Numbered from the stretch's first letter, positions 52,507 through 63,483 are shown. The stretch is DNA of 64,000 nt from Streptomyces piniterrae (GCF_005048155.1 NZ_SUMB01000001.1:310001-374000), one strand, 5' to 3'. Made by a program: numbers and translations. Notes: a model not told the origin generated them from the sequence alone.

Positions 52507-53301
52507 GTGGGCAATGGGGAGCGCTCGGCCACCCGGAGGCGGCGGCAGCGCCTGGTGGAGTTGCTCGGCGCCGACGACGTCAGCGTGCACGACCTGGCCG
52601 CCGAGTTCGACGTATCCCTGTCCACCATCCGCCGTGACCTGGCCGCGCTGGCCGATGCCGGCCGGATCACGCGTACTTACGGTGGCGCGGTCGACCATCG
52701 CGCCGTGGAGCGGTCCTGGCACGACAAGGAGCGGGTGCAGCGCACCGAGAAGGACGCCATCGCCCGCGTCGCGGCCGGGCTCGTCCGAAGCGGTGACGTC
52801 GTGCTGCTCGACGCGGGTACGACGGTAGCCAGGCTGGCGCACGAACTCCGGGACCGCACGGACATCACCGTCATCACCAATGGACTCTCCACGCTCGTGG
52901 AGCTGGCGGACGCCGAGGTGGACGTCGTGGTGCTCGGAGGGCGGCTGCGGCGCCCCAACGAGTCGCTCCTCGGCACCCGGACGGAACAGGCGCTGCGCCG
53001 CCTCACCCCGGACATCGCGTTCCTCGGCGTCGACGGGCTGGACCCCCGCCGGGGCATCAACTGCCCGGACCTCGAACAGGCCGCTTTGAAGGAGACGATG
53101 GCCGAGTGCGCCCGTGCCTGCTGGGTGCTCGCCGACCATTCCAAGTTGGCCGGGGGAGGGGGCTTCCCCTACTGGGCCGCCATGCCCGCCGGAACCGGGC
53201 TGATATCCGGGGGCGACGCCGAGCGGTTGGCGGCATTTGAGCAGGCAGGTTGGTCGGTACGGTCGGTGCAGTCAGGGCGCTCGGTGCGGTCGGAGCAGTA
53301 G
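52507..53301 (+). CDS. DeoR-family regulator of the acid-sugar operon
   Basis: A 264-residue DeoR/GlpR protein starting at GTG 52507. The N-terminal helix-turn-helix is RRRQRLVELLGADDVSVHDL with FDVSLSTIRRDLAALADAG, then the sensor domain DVVLLDAGTTVARLAHELRD. IAFLGVDGLDPRRGINC matches the sugar-phosphate-binding part. The C-terminus has a SVRS/SGR repeat tail. It precedes the acid-sugar operon, with a matching operator in front of each. Confidence 0.9.
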   Translation: MGNGERSATRRRRQRLVELLGADDVSVHDLAAEFDVSLSTIRRDLAALADAGRITRTYGGAVDHRAVERSWHDKERVQRTEKDAIARVAAGLVRSGDVVLLDAGTTVARLAHELRDRTDITVITNGLSTLVELADAEVDVVVLGGRLRRPNESLLGTRTEQALRRLTPDIAFLGVDGLDPRRGINCPDLEQAALKETMAECARACWVLADHSKLAGGGGFPYWAAMPAGTGLISGGDAERLAAFEQAGWSVRSVQSGRSVRSEQ

Positions 53302-53351
53302 GCGGCGCGGTACTCCCTTGACAGCCCGTCGGATGGATCGCCACTCTGAAT

Positions 53352-53368
53352 TTGCGTGAAACGCGCAT
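53352..53368. promoter_or_regulatory. DeoR operator 2
   Basis: TTGCGTGAAACGCGCAT shares 13 of 17 positions with the site at 52440-52456. It lies 87 bp before the kinase start, consistent with control of the operon. Confidence 0.7.
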
Positions 53369-53455
53369 CGTTGAGTGCATGGATTGCGTGGTTCATTCAT
53401 TTTGGGGTCGGGGCCGGAGATCGGGACGGCACCGGAGCCGACGGGAGGAGACCTC

Positions 53456-54861
53456 TTGGCGCAGGTGCTCGTCATCGGAGATGACCTCACCGGAAGCAAC
53501 GCGACCGGAGCGCTCTACACCCGGCTCGGCCTACGAGCCATCACCGTCGGCGCGCTCGCCCAAGTACGGCGCTACGCACACCAGGTGGACGTACTCGTCG
53601 TCAACACGGCCTCCCGCCACTGGGCCCCGTCCCGCGCCTACGCGGCCGTCAAAGCCGTCGTGGAAACGGCGGGTGAAGTACCTCTGGTCGTGAAGCGGGT
53701 CGACACCACACTGCGCGGCAACCCGGGAAGGGAGATCGATGCGGTCGTCGACGCGCTCACCGTGCGCGCCCCCTCGGCGCGTGTCCGGGTGCTCGCTGTC
53801 CCCGCCTTCCCCGACGCGGGCCGAACCACCGTCGGCGGCCTGCACCTTGTCGACAGCGTACCGCTCACTCGGACCGCGGTAGCCCGCGACCCGTTCGATC
53901 CCGTCCGGCATTCACGCGTCGCGGACGTGCTGGGCACGCAGACCCGCCGGAGTACGGCGGAGCTCACGCTCGATGTGGTGGAGCGCGGACCGGACGCTGT
54001 GGCGGCGGCGTTGAGCGAGAGCCGCGCCGCCATCGTGGTCTGCGACGCCACCGAGAACGCACACTTACGGACCGTCGCGGTGGCCGCCGCACGCCTGGCC
54101 GCACAGGACGGTGTCCGCTGGGTCGCGATGGACTCCGGCCCCTTCGGCGCGGCCCTCGCCGCCGAACTCGGCCTGCGACCCGAGGGCGCTGCGCCCGCCC
54201 CCATCCTCGCGATTGTCGGCAGCGTCACGGACCGCACCCGCGACCAACTCGCCCGTACGGAGACCGCTCTCGGTGCCCGCTGGGTCGACCTCGACCCCAC
54301 CCACCCGGACCCCGACCGCCTTATGGGGGCGCTGCGGACGGCGGCGCAGGAGGGGGCCGCGGTCCTCGGCGTACGGGTGGCACCCGAGCCGCGGCCCAGC
54401 CCGGCCACAGAAGCCCCCGCCGGGCCCGATCCCGATCCTGATACCGCCGCGCGCATCCTGCGCTGTCTGGCCGACGTCGCCCGCCGCGCGGTGGCCGAGT
54501 TCCGGCCCGGCGGCCTGTACGCGTCGGGCGGCGATGTCGCCGCCGCCGTCACCTCCGCACTGGGCGCGGACGGCTTCGCCATCGAGACCGAGGTACTGCC
54601 GCTGGCCATCGCGGGGCACCTGGTGGGAGGGCCTTACGACGGGCTGCTCTTCGCCACCAAGGGCGGCCTCATCGGCGGCCCGGACGCCGCCCGCGACTGC
54701 CTGGAACACCTGCGCGCGGCCTGCACGCGCATCGCGCACAGCGCGCCCCATCCGTCGGCCGGGCACCCGAAGGCGAGCCCGAGGCCGACCCGGGGCCCGA
54801 CCCTGAGCCCGACCGAGGGCCCGCCCCAGACCCCGCCGCCCCCGTCCCGAGAGGCAACCCC

Positions 54862-54865
<4 letters not shown>
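53456..54865 (+). CDS. Four-carbon acid sugar kinase (DUF1537), TTA-containing
   Basis: A 469-residue kinase starting at TTG 53456, chosen for GGAGGAG just upstream (a GTG at 53375 is too near the operator). The N-terminal domain has VIGDDLTGSN and VVKRVDTTLRGNPGREID; the C-terminal domain has GLYASGGDVAAAV and FATKGGLIGGPDA. DUF1537 kinases phosphorylate D-threonate, erythronate or related acids. Together with PdxA2 this would give D-threonate to DHAP. Codon 204 is TTA (54065-54067). A 40-residue Pro-rich tail ends the protein. Confidence 0.88.
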
Positions 54866-55907
<1,042 letters not shown>

Positions 55908-55911
<4 letters not shown>

Positions 55912-57224
55912 CGACGGACGCGGTGCCTCAGCCCATTCCGGAGCCCGTTCCGGCCAAGCGCTGGACGTACGTCATTCCCGTCGCCGCCGTCATGTACATG
56001 TTGGCGTATCTGGACCGCAACAACGTCTCCGTGATCCTCCCCTACATGCACGGCGACCTGGCCCTTTCCAACGCCGACAAGGGAATGGTCGGCGGCATCT
56101 TCTTCGTCGGCTACGTCTTCCTCCAGATCCCCGCCGCGATCCTCGCCCAGCGCTGGAGCGCCCGTAAGACCGTCGTCCTGCTCATGATCGCGTGGGGACT
56201 GGCCGCGATGCTGTCCGGCCTGGTGCAGAGCAGGACACAGTTCTACGCCGCGCGCTTCGTGCTGGGCTTCTTCGAGGGCGGCGTGTGGCCGGCCGTACTG
56301 ATCCTGCTCGCTTCGTGGTTCCCGCTGCGCGAGCGCGCCCGTGCCAACGCCCTGTGGATGACCTGCCTTCCGCTCTCCTCGATCCTCATGGCACCGCTCT
56401 CCGGCTGGATGCTCGACCACGCGAGCTGGCGCTGGGTACTGGTTCTCCAGGGCATCCCGCCACTCCTATGGGCGGTGGTCTGGTGGTTCGCGGTCGCCGA
56501 CCGCCCGGCGTGCGCCCGGTGGATCTCCCGCGCCGAGGCCGACCACCTGGAGCGGTCGATCGCCGCCGACGAAGCAGCCAAGCCCGCGGCGGGCAGCGGC
56601 TCGTACCTGGACGCCGTCAAGCACCGATCCGTCCTCGTCCTCATCGGCGTCTACTTCTTCTGGATCACTGGCTTCTACGGCTTCAGTCTGTGGCTGCCCT
56701 CGGTCATCAAGGAGCTGACACACGACGGATCGTCCACCGAGGTCGGACTGCTCACCGCGGTGCCGTTCGCCCTCGCGCTGGCCGCCATGACGGCCAACGC
56801 CGCCTGGTCCGACCGCACCGGAAAACGCCGCCAGGCGGTGGCCGTGCCCCTCGTCGTGGGCATCGCGGCACTGCTGCTGGGACAGGCCGTGGACGGCTCC
56901 CTCGCCCGGATGGCGCTGCTGTGCGTGACGGCCGCCGCGGTGTACGCACCGTACGGTCCGTTCTGGGCGATCCCCGGCCAACTTCTGCGCTTCGAGGTGG
57001 TGGCCGTGGCGATGGGCCTGATCAACGCCTTGGGCAACCTCGGCGGCTTCGCCGGGCCGTACCTCGTCGGCTGGCTGACCGACGCCACAGGCTCCAGCCT
57101 GACGGGCTTCGCCGTCTTGGCGGCCTTCCTGGCGGTGGCCGTGGCGCTGGTGACCATCGGACTGCGGCCGAGGAATCCGATGGGCGATCAGGTGCCGAAC
57201 GCCCGAGCCGGCCTGTCCCGCTGA
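55908..57224 (+). CDS. MFS transporter, ACS-type acid-sugar importer
   Basis: A 438-residue transporter with 12 predicted spans. AYLDRNNVSVILPYM near residue 35 and ARFVLGFFEGGVWPAVLIL match the anion:cation symporter group, which moves sugar acids and other organic anions. ATG 55908 overlaps the dehydrogenase stop. Last gene of the operon, and probably the uptake route for the substrate. Confidence 0.9.
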
Positions 57225-57254
57225 CCATGCCGGTCAACCCTGACACCTCCAGCC

Positions 57255-58010
57255 CTACCGCACGGCAACCAGCACCTGACTGTTGCCGAACTGCCATACC
57301 GGGCCGACGTGCCGGAACCCCGCCTCGTGCAGCAGAGCCACGTGTGCGGAGAGCGTCAGGTCGTTCTCCTCGCTGCTCGGGAGCCGGCGGCTGCGGCGTT
57401 CGGTGAGCAGGTCGGCCAGTTCCTGGTCGGCGGCCGCGGCCGACCACCACGAGTCCCAGTCCTCGTGCGCGAACGCGTGCTGCCGCTCGGCCCGGCGGCG
57501 TCCGACTACGCCGGCGATCTCGGCGATCGTCGGGGCGTCCTGGCACAGATGGTCTCCGTTGACCAGGACGCCGCCGGGCCGCAGCAGGGCGGCCAGCTGC
57601 CGGTAGACCCGTCGTAGCGTCTTCGTGCAGAGATAGTGCAGCGCCGTGGTCGAGACGGCCGCGTCCAGCGGGCGGTGCAGGGCGAGGGCCTTGAGCCAGC
57701 CGGGCTCCCCGATCACCGTTTCGACGTATCGGACGGTGGAACCGTAGTGGGTCCGGCCCAGCTCCAGCAGGAGTGGGTCGGCGTCGACGGCCAGGATTTC
57801 CGCCGCCGGCAGACGATGGGCGAGCTCGGCCGCCAACGCGCCGGGACCGCAGCCGAGGTCGACGACCAGGGGCGTCGAGTGACCCACCGTCATATGCTCG
57901 ACCACATCGGCGATCACGGTGAATCGCTCCTGGCGGTCGATCGCGTACCGCTGCTGCTGGCCCTCCCAGCGCTCCACCCAGCGCGCGGCCGTCGCCATGC
58001 TCAAGCCCAT
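57255..58010 (-). CDS. Class I SAM-dependent methyltransferase of the PLP operon
   Basis: A 251-residue methyltransferase. Motif I is LVVDLGCGPGALAAEL (about residues 48-63), motif II ILAVDADPLLL, motif IV DAAVSTTALHYL, and motif post-I LLRPGGVLVNGDHL. It follows the class V aminotransferase by 66 bp on the same strand and is the last gene of the operon. ATG 58010 or the one at 57998 may be the start. Substrate unknown. Confidence 0.85.
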   Translation of the reverse strand: MGLSMATAARWVERWEGQQQRYAIDRQERFTVIADVVEHMTVGHSTPLVVDLGCGPGALAAELAHRLPAAEILAVDADPLLLELGRTHYGSTVRYVETVIGEPGWLKALALHRPLDAAVSTTALHYLCTKTLRRVYRQLAALLRPGGVLVNGDHLCQDAPTIAEIAGVVGRRRAERQHAFAHEDWDSWWSAAAADQELADLLTERRSRRLPSSEENDLTLSAHVALLHEAGFRHVGPVWQFGNSQVLVAVR

Positions 58011-58076
58011 CCGGTCGTGCCGCCTTCGCCCTCTTGTCCATCCACGCGGACTGCCACTGCCAACTGCTATTGGAAA

Positions 58077-59276
58077 TCATTGCAGACTGGCGAGGGTGGT
58101 GAGCAACGCGTCTATCTCGTCAGGGGTGTTGTGGATGTGCAGGCTGACCCGTACGGACCCGTCCTTGTCGGACGTACCGGCCTGGCAGTGGCTGTCGCTC
58201 CGCACCATGAAACCGTCGCTGAACAGGATGAACCCGAGGTCGCCCGAGCTGATTTCGCGGTGCCGGAAGGTGACGATGCTGGTACGCCGCTGGGTCGGCG
58301 ACCGGGCGGCAAGGCTCAGCTGGCAGCCCACCACCTCGTAGGCGTCGAGCCGTCGCAGCCCGTCGGTCAGCCGGGACGCGAGGGCGGCCGTCCACTGCTC
58401 GATCCGGTCCGGGCCCGCGGCGTCCAGCCAGTCGAGGGCCGCCGCCAGGCCGGCGATGCCCACGGTGTTCGGGGTGCCGCTCCAGCCGCCCGGACGGAAC
58501 CGCGGCCCGCGCGCACCCCGGGACCAGATCGCGCCGGAGCCCGGCAGCGCCAGCGCCTTGTGCCCGGAGAACACCACGAAATCCACGTCGAGTTCGGCCA
58601 CCGAGACCGGCATATGGCCGACGCTCTGGGCGGCGTCCAGGCAGATCGGCACCTCAGGACCGACCACCCGCCTAATACGGTGCACATTCATATCGCTGCC
58701 GTAGACATGGTGCACATGAGTGGCCGCGACGAAGCGGGTACGCGGGCCGACCAGCGCGGCGAGCGCCGCCGGGTCGTAGTCGCCGGACGTCTCCTGGTAC
58801 GGCAGCTCCCGGACCCGGATGCCGACTCCCTGGCGGGCCAGCAGCTCGCGGGCCTCCAGCCAGGGCGAGAGGTTCGCCTGGTGGTCCGCATGCGGGACCA
58901 CGATTTCGTCTCCGGCGGTGAGGTGGCCGGGCAGCCAGTCGCGCGCGATGATGCGGAGCCCGTCGGTGGTGCCGGCGGTGAAGTGGACGGACGAATGCTC
59001 CGCGGCCGGGTCACCGAGGAATTCCTTGACCCGCTCGCGGGTCCGCTCCACCAGCGCGGTCGTGGCATTGGCCCAGGGGTATGTCCCCCGGCCCGCGTTG
59101 GCGTTGGTCGTGGTGAGGTAGCTCTGTATGGCGTCCAGGACGGCCTGCGGTTTCTGGGTGGTGGCCGCGCTGTCCAGGTAGGCCAGTTCCGGATGGCCGA
59201 CGATGATGGGGAACTGCGCGCGCAGCGCACGCTGCCACGACGCCAAGTCGTCCAGGGGGCAGCCCCTGCCCGGCAT
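58077..59276 (-). CDS. Class V aminotransferase / cysteine-desulfurase-like PLP enzyme (fold type I)
   Basis: A 399-residue enzyme resembling SufS/CsdA. AYLDSAATTQKPQAV, HADHQANLSPWL, the PLP Lys in FSGHKALALPGSG (Lys 240) and a Cys in RSDSHCQAG (364) at the SufS active-site Cys position are seen. That Cys suggests sulfur or selenium removal from cysteine, but related lyases and isomerases exist. ATG 59276 fits family length; an in-frame GTG at 59327 would overlap the upstream gene. Neither has a good ribosome-binding site. Confidence 0.82.
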   Translation of the reverse strand: MPGRGCPLDDLASWQRALRAQFPIIVGHPELAYLDSAATTQKPQAVLDAIQSYLTTTNANAGRGTYPWANATTALVERTRERVKEFLGDPAAEHSSVHFTAGTTDGLRIIARDWLPGHLTAGDEIVVPHADHQANLSPWLEARELLARQGVGIRVRELPYQETSGDYDPAALAALVGPRTRFVAATHVHHVYGSDMNVHRIRRVVGPEVPICLDAAQSVGHMPVSVAELDVDFVVFSGHKALALPGSGAIWSRGARGPRFRPGGWSGTPNTVGIAGLAAALDWLDAAGPDRIEQWTAALASRLTDGLRRLDAYEVVGCQLSLAARSPTQRRTSIVTFRHREISSGDLGFILFSDGFMVRSDSHCQAGTSDKDGSVRVSLHIHNTPDEIDALLTTLASLQ

Positions 59277-59295
59277 GTCAGTCACAGCGGTCACG

Positions 59296-60672
59296 TCAGT
59301 CACGCACCAGGGGTGCGCCCGCGTCACGCCAGGCGATGATGCCGCCGGCCAGGCTGCGTACGTCCGGATGGCCCATACGGGTCAGCAGGGCGGCGTACTG
59401 GGCGGACTTCTCGCCGACCGGACACGCCAGCAGCACCGGCTGTCGCTTGCTGAAAGGCAGGCCGCCGCGTATGAGCTCGTCGAACAGCTCGTCCACGATA
59501 TTGACCGCGCCCTCGATATGGAGCGCGGCGTAGGCGAACGGGCCGCGCAGGTCCACCACCAGCGGCCGCTCCGCCGCGATCCACTTCTGCGCGTCGGCGG
59601 TGTCGATGACTGTGGCCGCCTGCAGCTCGGCGTCGGTGAGAGTGGCCACGGAGTTCTTCACGGGCGGCCTGCCCAGCAGCTCGGGCCGGCGCTGCCGGAC
59701 ATAGCTGAGATAGCTCTCGACGCGGTCGCAGACTATGAAGACGGCGGTTTGGCGCCGCCTGTCCGCGTGGCGCTCCGCAGGGTGCTCCGCATCCGGTCCC
59801 GAGTTCGCCGGCGAGTCCAACTCTTCGTCGACCGGGCGGAGTTGGCGCACCGCGCCGAAGTACGCGGCGCCGCCGGTGGGCCCGGAGAGTATGCCGCAGC
59901 GGCGGACCAGCGTCAGCATCCCGTCCAGGGCTTCCTCGGCGCTGACCGTTTCTATGGAGTCGTATGTCGCGGGGTCGAAGAGGCCGACCTGGTTCACCTC
60001 GTCGACGTTGCGGATTCCCGGGATGAAGTCCTTCTTCTCCCCGACCAGTCCGACGACCCGCACCGCCGGGTCATGCTCCCGCAGCACCCTGGCCACCCCG
60101 GTCGACGAACCGGCCGTCCCCACGCAGGCGATGAACCAGTCGGGGGACCGGCCGTCCAGGTCCGCCACGATCTCCGGGCCGGTGCCGGCCGCATGCGCTT
60201 CGGTGTTGAGCTCGTTGAAGTACTGGTCCGTGTGGAGACTGGCGCTGCCGGGCTCGGAAAGCTTCTGGTGGAAGAGGGTCAGCGGGTCCTCGGTGTTCGT
60301 CGGGTCGAGGCACTCGGTCTGCCCGGGCAGCTCCTCGATCTCCGCGCCCAGCAGCAGAAGCAGATCCTTGATCTCCGGAACCCGCATCCGGTTGGTGACG
60401 CTCTTGAACGACACCCCGTGCATGCCTGCGATAACAGCAAGTGCCTTGGCGGTATTCCCGCTCGACAGCTCCACCACCGTCGCGGCGCGCTCCCCGGCGT
60501 CGGCCAGGCCCGGCCGCGCCATGTTCCAGGCGGCCCGGTCCTTCACCGAGCCGAACGGATTGAGCATCTCCAGTTTCGCGTAGAGGTCGATATTGCGCAG
60601 GCCGTGTACGGCTGGGTCGATACGGACCAGCGGGGTGCCGCCGATGGCTTCGGTGATGCTGTCGTATCTCAT
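59296..60672 (-). CDS. Cysteine synthase-like PLP enzyme fused to rhodanese domain (fold type II)
   Basis: A 458-residue fusion. The first 330 residues are a CysK/CBS-type PLP enzyme: GGTPLVRIDP, PLP Lys 44 in NPFGSVKDRAAW, ELSSGNTAKALAVIAG, and GTAGSSTGVARVL for the phosphate. A charged linker leads to a rhodanese domain (VVDLRGPFAYAALHIEGAVNI) whose loop CPVGEKSA carries Cys 417. Rhodaneses carry persulfide sulfur, so the fusion could deliver sulfide or persulfide to an amino-acid substrate. ATG 60672 overlaps the upstream stop (ATGA). Confidence 0.88.
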   Translation of the reverse strand: MRYDSITEAIGGTPLVRIDPAVHGLRNIDLYAKLEMLNPFGSVKDRAAWNMARPGLADAGERAATVVELSSGNTAKALAVIAGMHGVSFKSVTNRMRVPEIKDLLLLLGAEIEELPGQTECLDPTNTEDPLTLFHQKLSEPGSASLHTDQYFNELNTEAHAAGTGPEIVADLDGRSPDWFIACVGTAGSSTGVARVLREHDPAVRVVGLVGEKKDFIPGIRNVDEVNQVGLFDPATYDSIETVSAEEALDGMLTLVRRCGILSGPTGGAAYFGAVRQLRPVDEELDSPANSGPDAEHPAERHADRRRQTAVFIVCDRVESYLSYVRQRRPELLGRPPVKNSVATLTDAELQAATVIDTADAQKWIAAERPLVVDLRGPFAYAALHIEGAVNIVDELFDELIRGGLPFSKRQPVLLACPVGEKSAQYAALLTRMGHPDVRSLAGGIIAWRDAGAPLVRD

Positions 60673-62132
60673 ATCTGCTGCCCCCCAGGACGTGTGATCG
60701 GCCAGTACTGCTCGTCGAGACACCAGCGCCAGGAACCCCCGTCCCGGTGGACGGCGACCTTGCGGGCGATGGGCTGCTGCTGCGCGTGGGTGGCGCTGAA
60801 GTCCATGCAGTAGCCCGCGGTGTTGGCGAAGGCGAGGAGGTCACCCGGCTGCGGCAGTCGTGGCAGGTGAACGGTTCGACGTGTGATCAGGTCGGCCTCC
60901 AGGCAGAGGTTGCCGGTCAGATGGACGGCTGCTGGGCCTGTGGCCGCGGCGACTCCTCCGCGGGGGAGGAGGACGGGGTCCATGAGGACGCCGTGTTCTT
61001 CCAGGCTGGCGTCGTTCGCCTTCATGGCGAGGCGTACCAGGTGGTCACCGGTGTCCGTACGCCGCACTTCCAGCACCCGTGCGAGGGAGAGTCCGCACTG
61101 GTCCACCAGCGACCGGCCGGGCTCGATATGCAGGTCGTACAGGTTCTCCAGGAGCAGGGTGCCCAGCGGACGGCCCAAGGCGCGGGCGGGGAGCGACAGC
61201 AACTCGTCGAGGTAGGCGGCGCCGGCGACCGGCCGGTGGGCCGGGTAGAGGCTCAGAGTGCCGCGGAGGGTGCCGTTCTCGGCCCGGAGGCCGTAGCCGT
61301 GCCCCGACCAGGTCATGGACGGGCGTTTGCCCAGGACCGCATTGGTCAGTTCGGTGGTATAGCGCTCCCATTGGGCGGCGTGGGCGAGGTAGTTGACGCC
61401 GAAGCCGCCGCCGATGTCGATGACGCGCGGCTGGAATCCGCGCTTCCGTAACGCGTCCATGGCCAGCAGACAGCCTTCGAGCGCGATGGCCTTCTCGTCG
61501 AGGCTGGTGGTGTCGAGGTGGTAGGCGACGCCGATCGGCCGAATGGCTTCCTGGTGGCGTTCCACCACGTCCAGCAACTGGTCCAGCGACTTCACCGACG
61601 TACCGAAGTGGGTCTGCCGGGACAGGACCTTGGCACCGGGCGCCTCGAAATCCGCCAACCGCAGCAGGACTCGTACGGGTGGCAGGCCGTGCCGGCCTAC
61701 GAGGGCGTCGAGTTCTTCCAGCTCCTCGGGCCCGTCCACGCTGACGGTGACCCCGGAGCGGGCGGCGAGCCATCGGAACTCCGGGTTCTTGGGGCCGGTC
61801 GCCAGGATGCGGTCGGGGGCGAAGCCGGCGCCCAGCGCGTGCTGGAGTTCGCCGAGCGAGGCCACGTCGATGCCGGCGTCGGTCGCGGCGAGCCGCCGTA
61901 CCAGGGCGCTGGAACGGTTCGCCTTGTGCGCGAAGAAGACTTGGCCGGCGAGGTTGTGCCGACGATAGGCGGCGCGGAACCGCTCGACGTTCCGTGCGAT
62001 CTCATCGGGCAGTACGACATTGAGGGGTGAGCCGAGCGCGTCGACGAGCGTGTGGAGGAACGCGGCAGAGTCCAGCAGGGATGCCAGCGACGGTTCCAGG
62101 TGCGGTTCCAGGTAGAGGGGGGCACTGTCCAT
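60669..62132 (-). CDS. Y4yA-like PLP-dependent decarboxylase-fold enzyme (fold type III), TTA-containing
   Basis: A 487-residue alanine racemase/DAP-decarboxylase-like enzyme. PLP Lys 70 lies in VFFAHKANRSS, the phosphate loop is IDIGGGFGVNY, and EPGRSLVDQCG and NTAGYCMDFSATHA complete the active site. I recall the closest family as Y4yA-type, of undefined substrate. Codon 228 is TTA (minus strand, 61449-61451), so expression should depend on bldA. GGGAGG precedes ATG 62132. First gene of the four-gene operon. Confidence 0.85.
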   Translation of the reverse strand: MDSAPLYLEPHLEPSLASLLDSAAFLHTLVDALGSPLNVVLPDEIARNVERFRAAYRRHNLAGQVFFAHKANRSSALVRRLAATDAGIDVASLGELQHALGAGFAPDRILATGPKNPEFRWLAARSGVTVSVDGPEELEELDALVGRHGLPPVRVLLRLADFEAPGAKVLSRQTHFGTSVKSLDQLLDVVERHQEAIRPIGVAYHLDTTSLDEKAIALEGCLLAMDALRKRGFQPRVIDIGGGFGVNYLAHAAQWERYTTELTNAVLGKRPSMTWSGHGYGLRAENGTLRGTLSLYPAHRPVAGAAYLDELLSLPARALGRPLGTLLLENLYDLHIEPGRSLVDQCGLSLARVLEVRRTDTGDHLVRLAMKANDASLEEHGVLMDPVLLPRGGVAAATGPAAVHLTGNLCLEADLITRRTVHLPRLPQPGDLLAFANTAGYCMDFSATHAQQQPIARKVAVHRDGGSWRWCLDEQYWPITRPGGQQI

Positions 62133-62366
62133 CTCACGTGTTCCTCCCTGTGAAATTACGGACCACTGTCGGCGCAGGCCCCAATAACGTGTATCCATCC
62201 GGAGGGCTGTTCATGCCCGAGCGGTTCGGGGGCCGAAAGCCGTGGGCGGCCTGCCTCTCGATCCCTCCGACAGCTCCGCCCCCAGGGGCGCGACCCGCTC
62301 CCTCCTCCCGTACCCACCCCGCAGCATCCACGTTCCCCACATGCCCGCGACAGCAAGGACACCCCG

Positions 62367-62900
62367 GTGAACTCCTCCCTCGCACGCCTCGTCCGACTGA
62401 TCCCGCCGCCCTCGGCTCCCCGGGAGAAGGACTGGGAGTCCGTGGAACAGGCACTCCGCGCTGAGCTGCCGTCGGACTACAAAGAGCTCACACAGGCATA
62501 CGGAGGGAGCCACTGGGACGGATATCTCTACCTCTTGGAGCCCGGGTGCTGCAATGACAACTACGACCTCATCGAGTGGGCAGAACAGCAAACCGAAGCG
62601 CTGGAAGGCCTTTGGGAATTCGAGAGGAAGCCAACCGAGCTGGCGGAGAGAGGTTCCCGGGTCGTCCCCTGGGCAACCACCGACAATGGAGAGTGCCTGT
62701 ACTGGCTCGTCCGCCCGGGAGAGGCAGCAGACCAGTGGACCGTCATGGTGAACGAAGCTCGTGGCGATCGCTGGGAACATTTCCCCGTCACCTGTACGGA
62801 ATTCCTGGTATCCGTCCTCACCGGTGAGCTGCGCTCCGGCATCCTCTCGTCCCTCTTCCCCCTGGCCGTCCATGAATTCCGCCGGTTGGCGCCGATGTGA
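62367..62900 (+). CDS. SMI1/KNR4-family protein
   Basis: A 177-residue protein with the SMI1/KNR4 fold: VEQALRAELPSDYKELTQAYGGSHWDGYLYLLEPG at the N-terminus and WATTDNGECLYWLV further in. Many members are immunity proteins against contact-dependent or secreted toxins, but no toxin gene is adjacent. It is divergent from the PLP operon. Confidence 0.8.
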   Translation: MNSSLARLVRLIPPPSAPREKDWESVEQALRAELPSDYKELTQAYGGSHWDGYLYLLEPGCCNDNYDLIEWAEQQTEALEGLWEFERKPTELAERGSRVVPWATTDNGECLYWLVRPGEAADQWTVMVNEARGDRWEHFPVTCTEFLVSVLTGELRSGILSSLFPLAVHEFRRLAPM

Positions 62901-62963
62901 GAGCAGGCTGCAGAGCACTCACACCACTCACAGCACCCAGAGCAGTCAGGGTGGTCAGGGTCG

Positions 62964-63359
62964 TCAGTCGGTGAGGTCGACGCGCACTGTGAGCAGATTG
63001 GTACCGACCACCCGGACCGCCGTGCTGTTGAGCCGCGGCAAGGTCCTGAGCCGCGCGCGAGCGTCGTCCTGGGGGACCAAATGGGCGGTGCCGGTATACC
63101 ACCGTCCCTTGACCCGGACCCGGACTCGTGGATCCGCCTGAATGTTGCGTACGTACTGCGACTTCTCGCCGTACTCCGAGACCAACCAGAATTCACGTCC
63201 GATGCGGCGTCCGCCGATCGGTGTCCGCCGAGGCAGCCCGGACTTCCGCCCCCTGGTCTCCAGGAGAGTCTGATGCGGTAGCCGCGTGAGAATCGGGTTG
63301 CCGATGCGCCTCTGGAATGACGTGACCGCACGAAACTTGAGCTCGCGGTAACGCGACAT
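62964..63359 (-). CDS. Deazaflavin (F420)-dependent nitroreductase-family protein
   Basis: A 131-residue Ddn-like protein. TLLETRGRKSGLPRRTPIGG and EFWLVSEYGEKSQYVRNIQADPRVRV are the family blocks that bind F420. Ddn relatives reduce nitro or quinone groups or act as quinone reductases. GGGAGGG precedes ATG 63359. It follows the P450 gene on the same strand with a hairpin between them. Confidence 0.88.
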   Translation of the reverse strand: MSRYRELKFRAVTSFQRRIGNPILTRLPHQTLLETRGRKSGLPRRTPIGGRRIGREFWLVSEYGEKSQYVRNIQADPRVRVRVKGRWYTGTAHLVPQDDARARLRTLPRLNSTAVRVVGTNLLTVRVDLTD

Positions 63360-63421
63360 TCGAGGCCCTCCCGGTGTGGTGCTGGAGCGATTGCTGCCGC
63401 TCGGCGATGCTAATGCCGTCG

Positions 63422-63447
63422 GCCCTGCCGGGGCATTCCGGCAGGGC
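63422..63447 (-). terminator. Perfect 10-bp hairpin after the P450 gene
   Basis: GCCCTGCCGG (63422-63431) pairs perfectly with CCGGCAGGGC (63438-63447) over a six-base loop, 37 bp past the P450 stop. Confidence 0.75.
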
Positions 63448-63483
63448 AGCGTGGCGGGCGCACCGGCACCCCGCGACGTCGGC

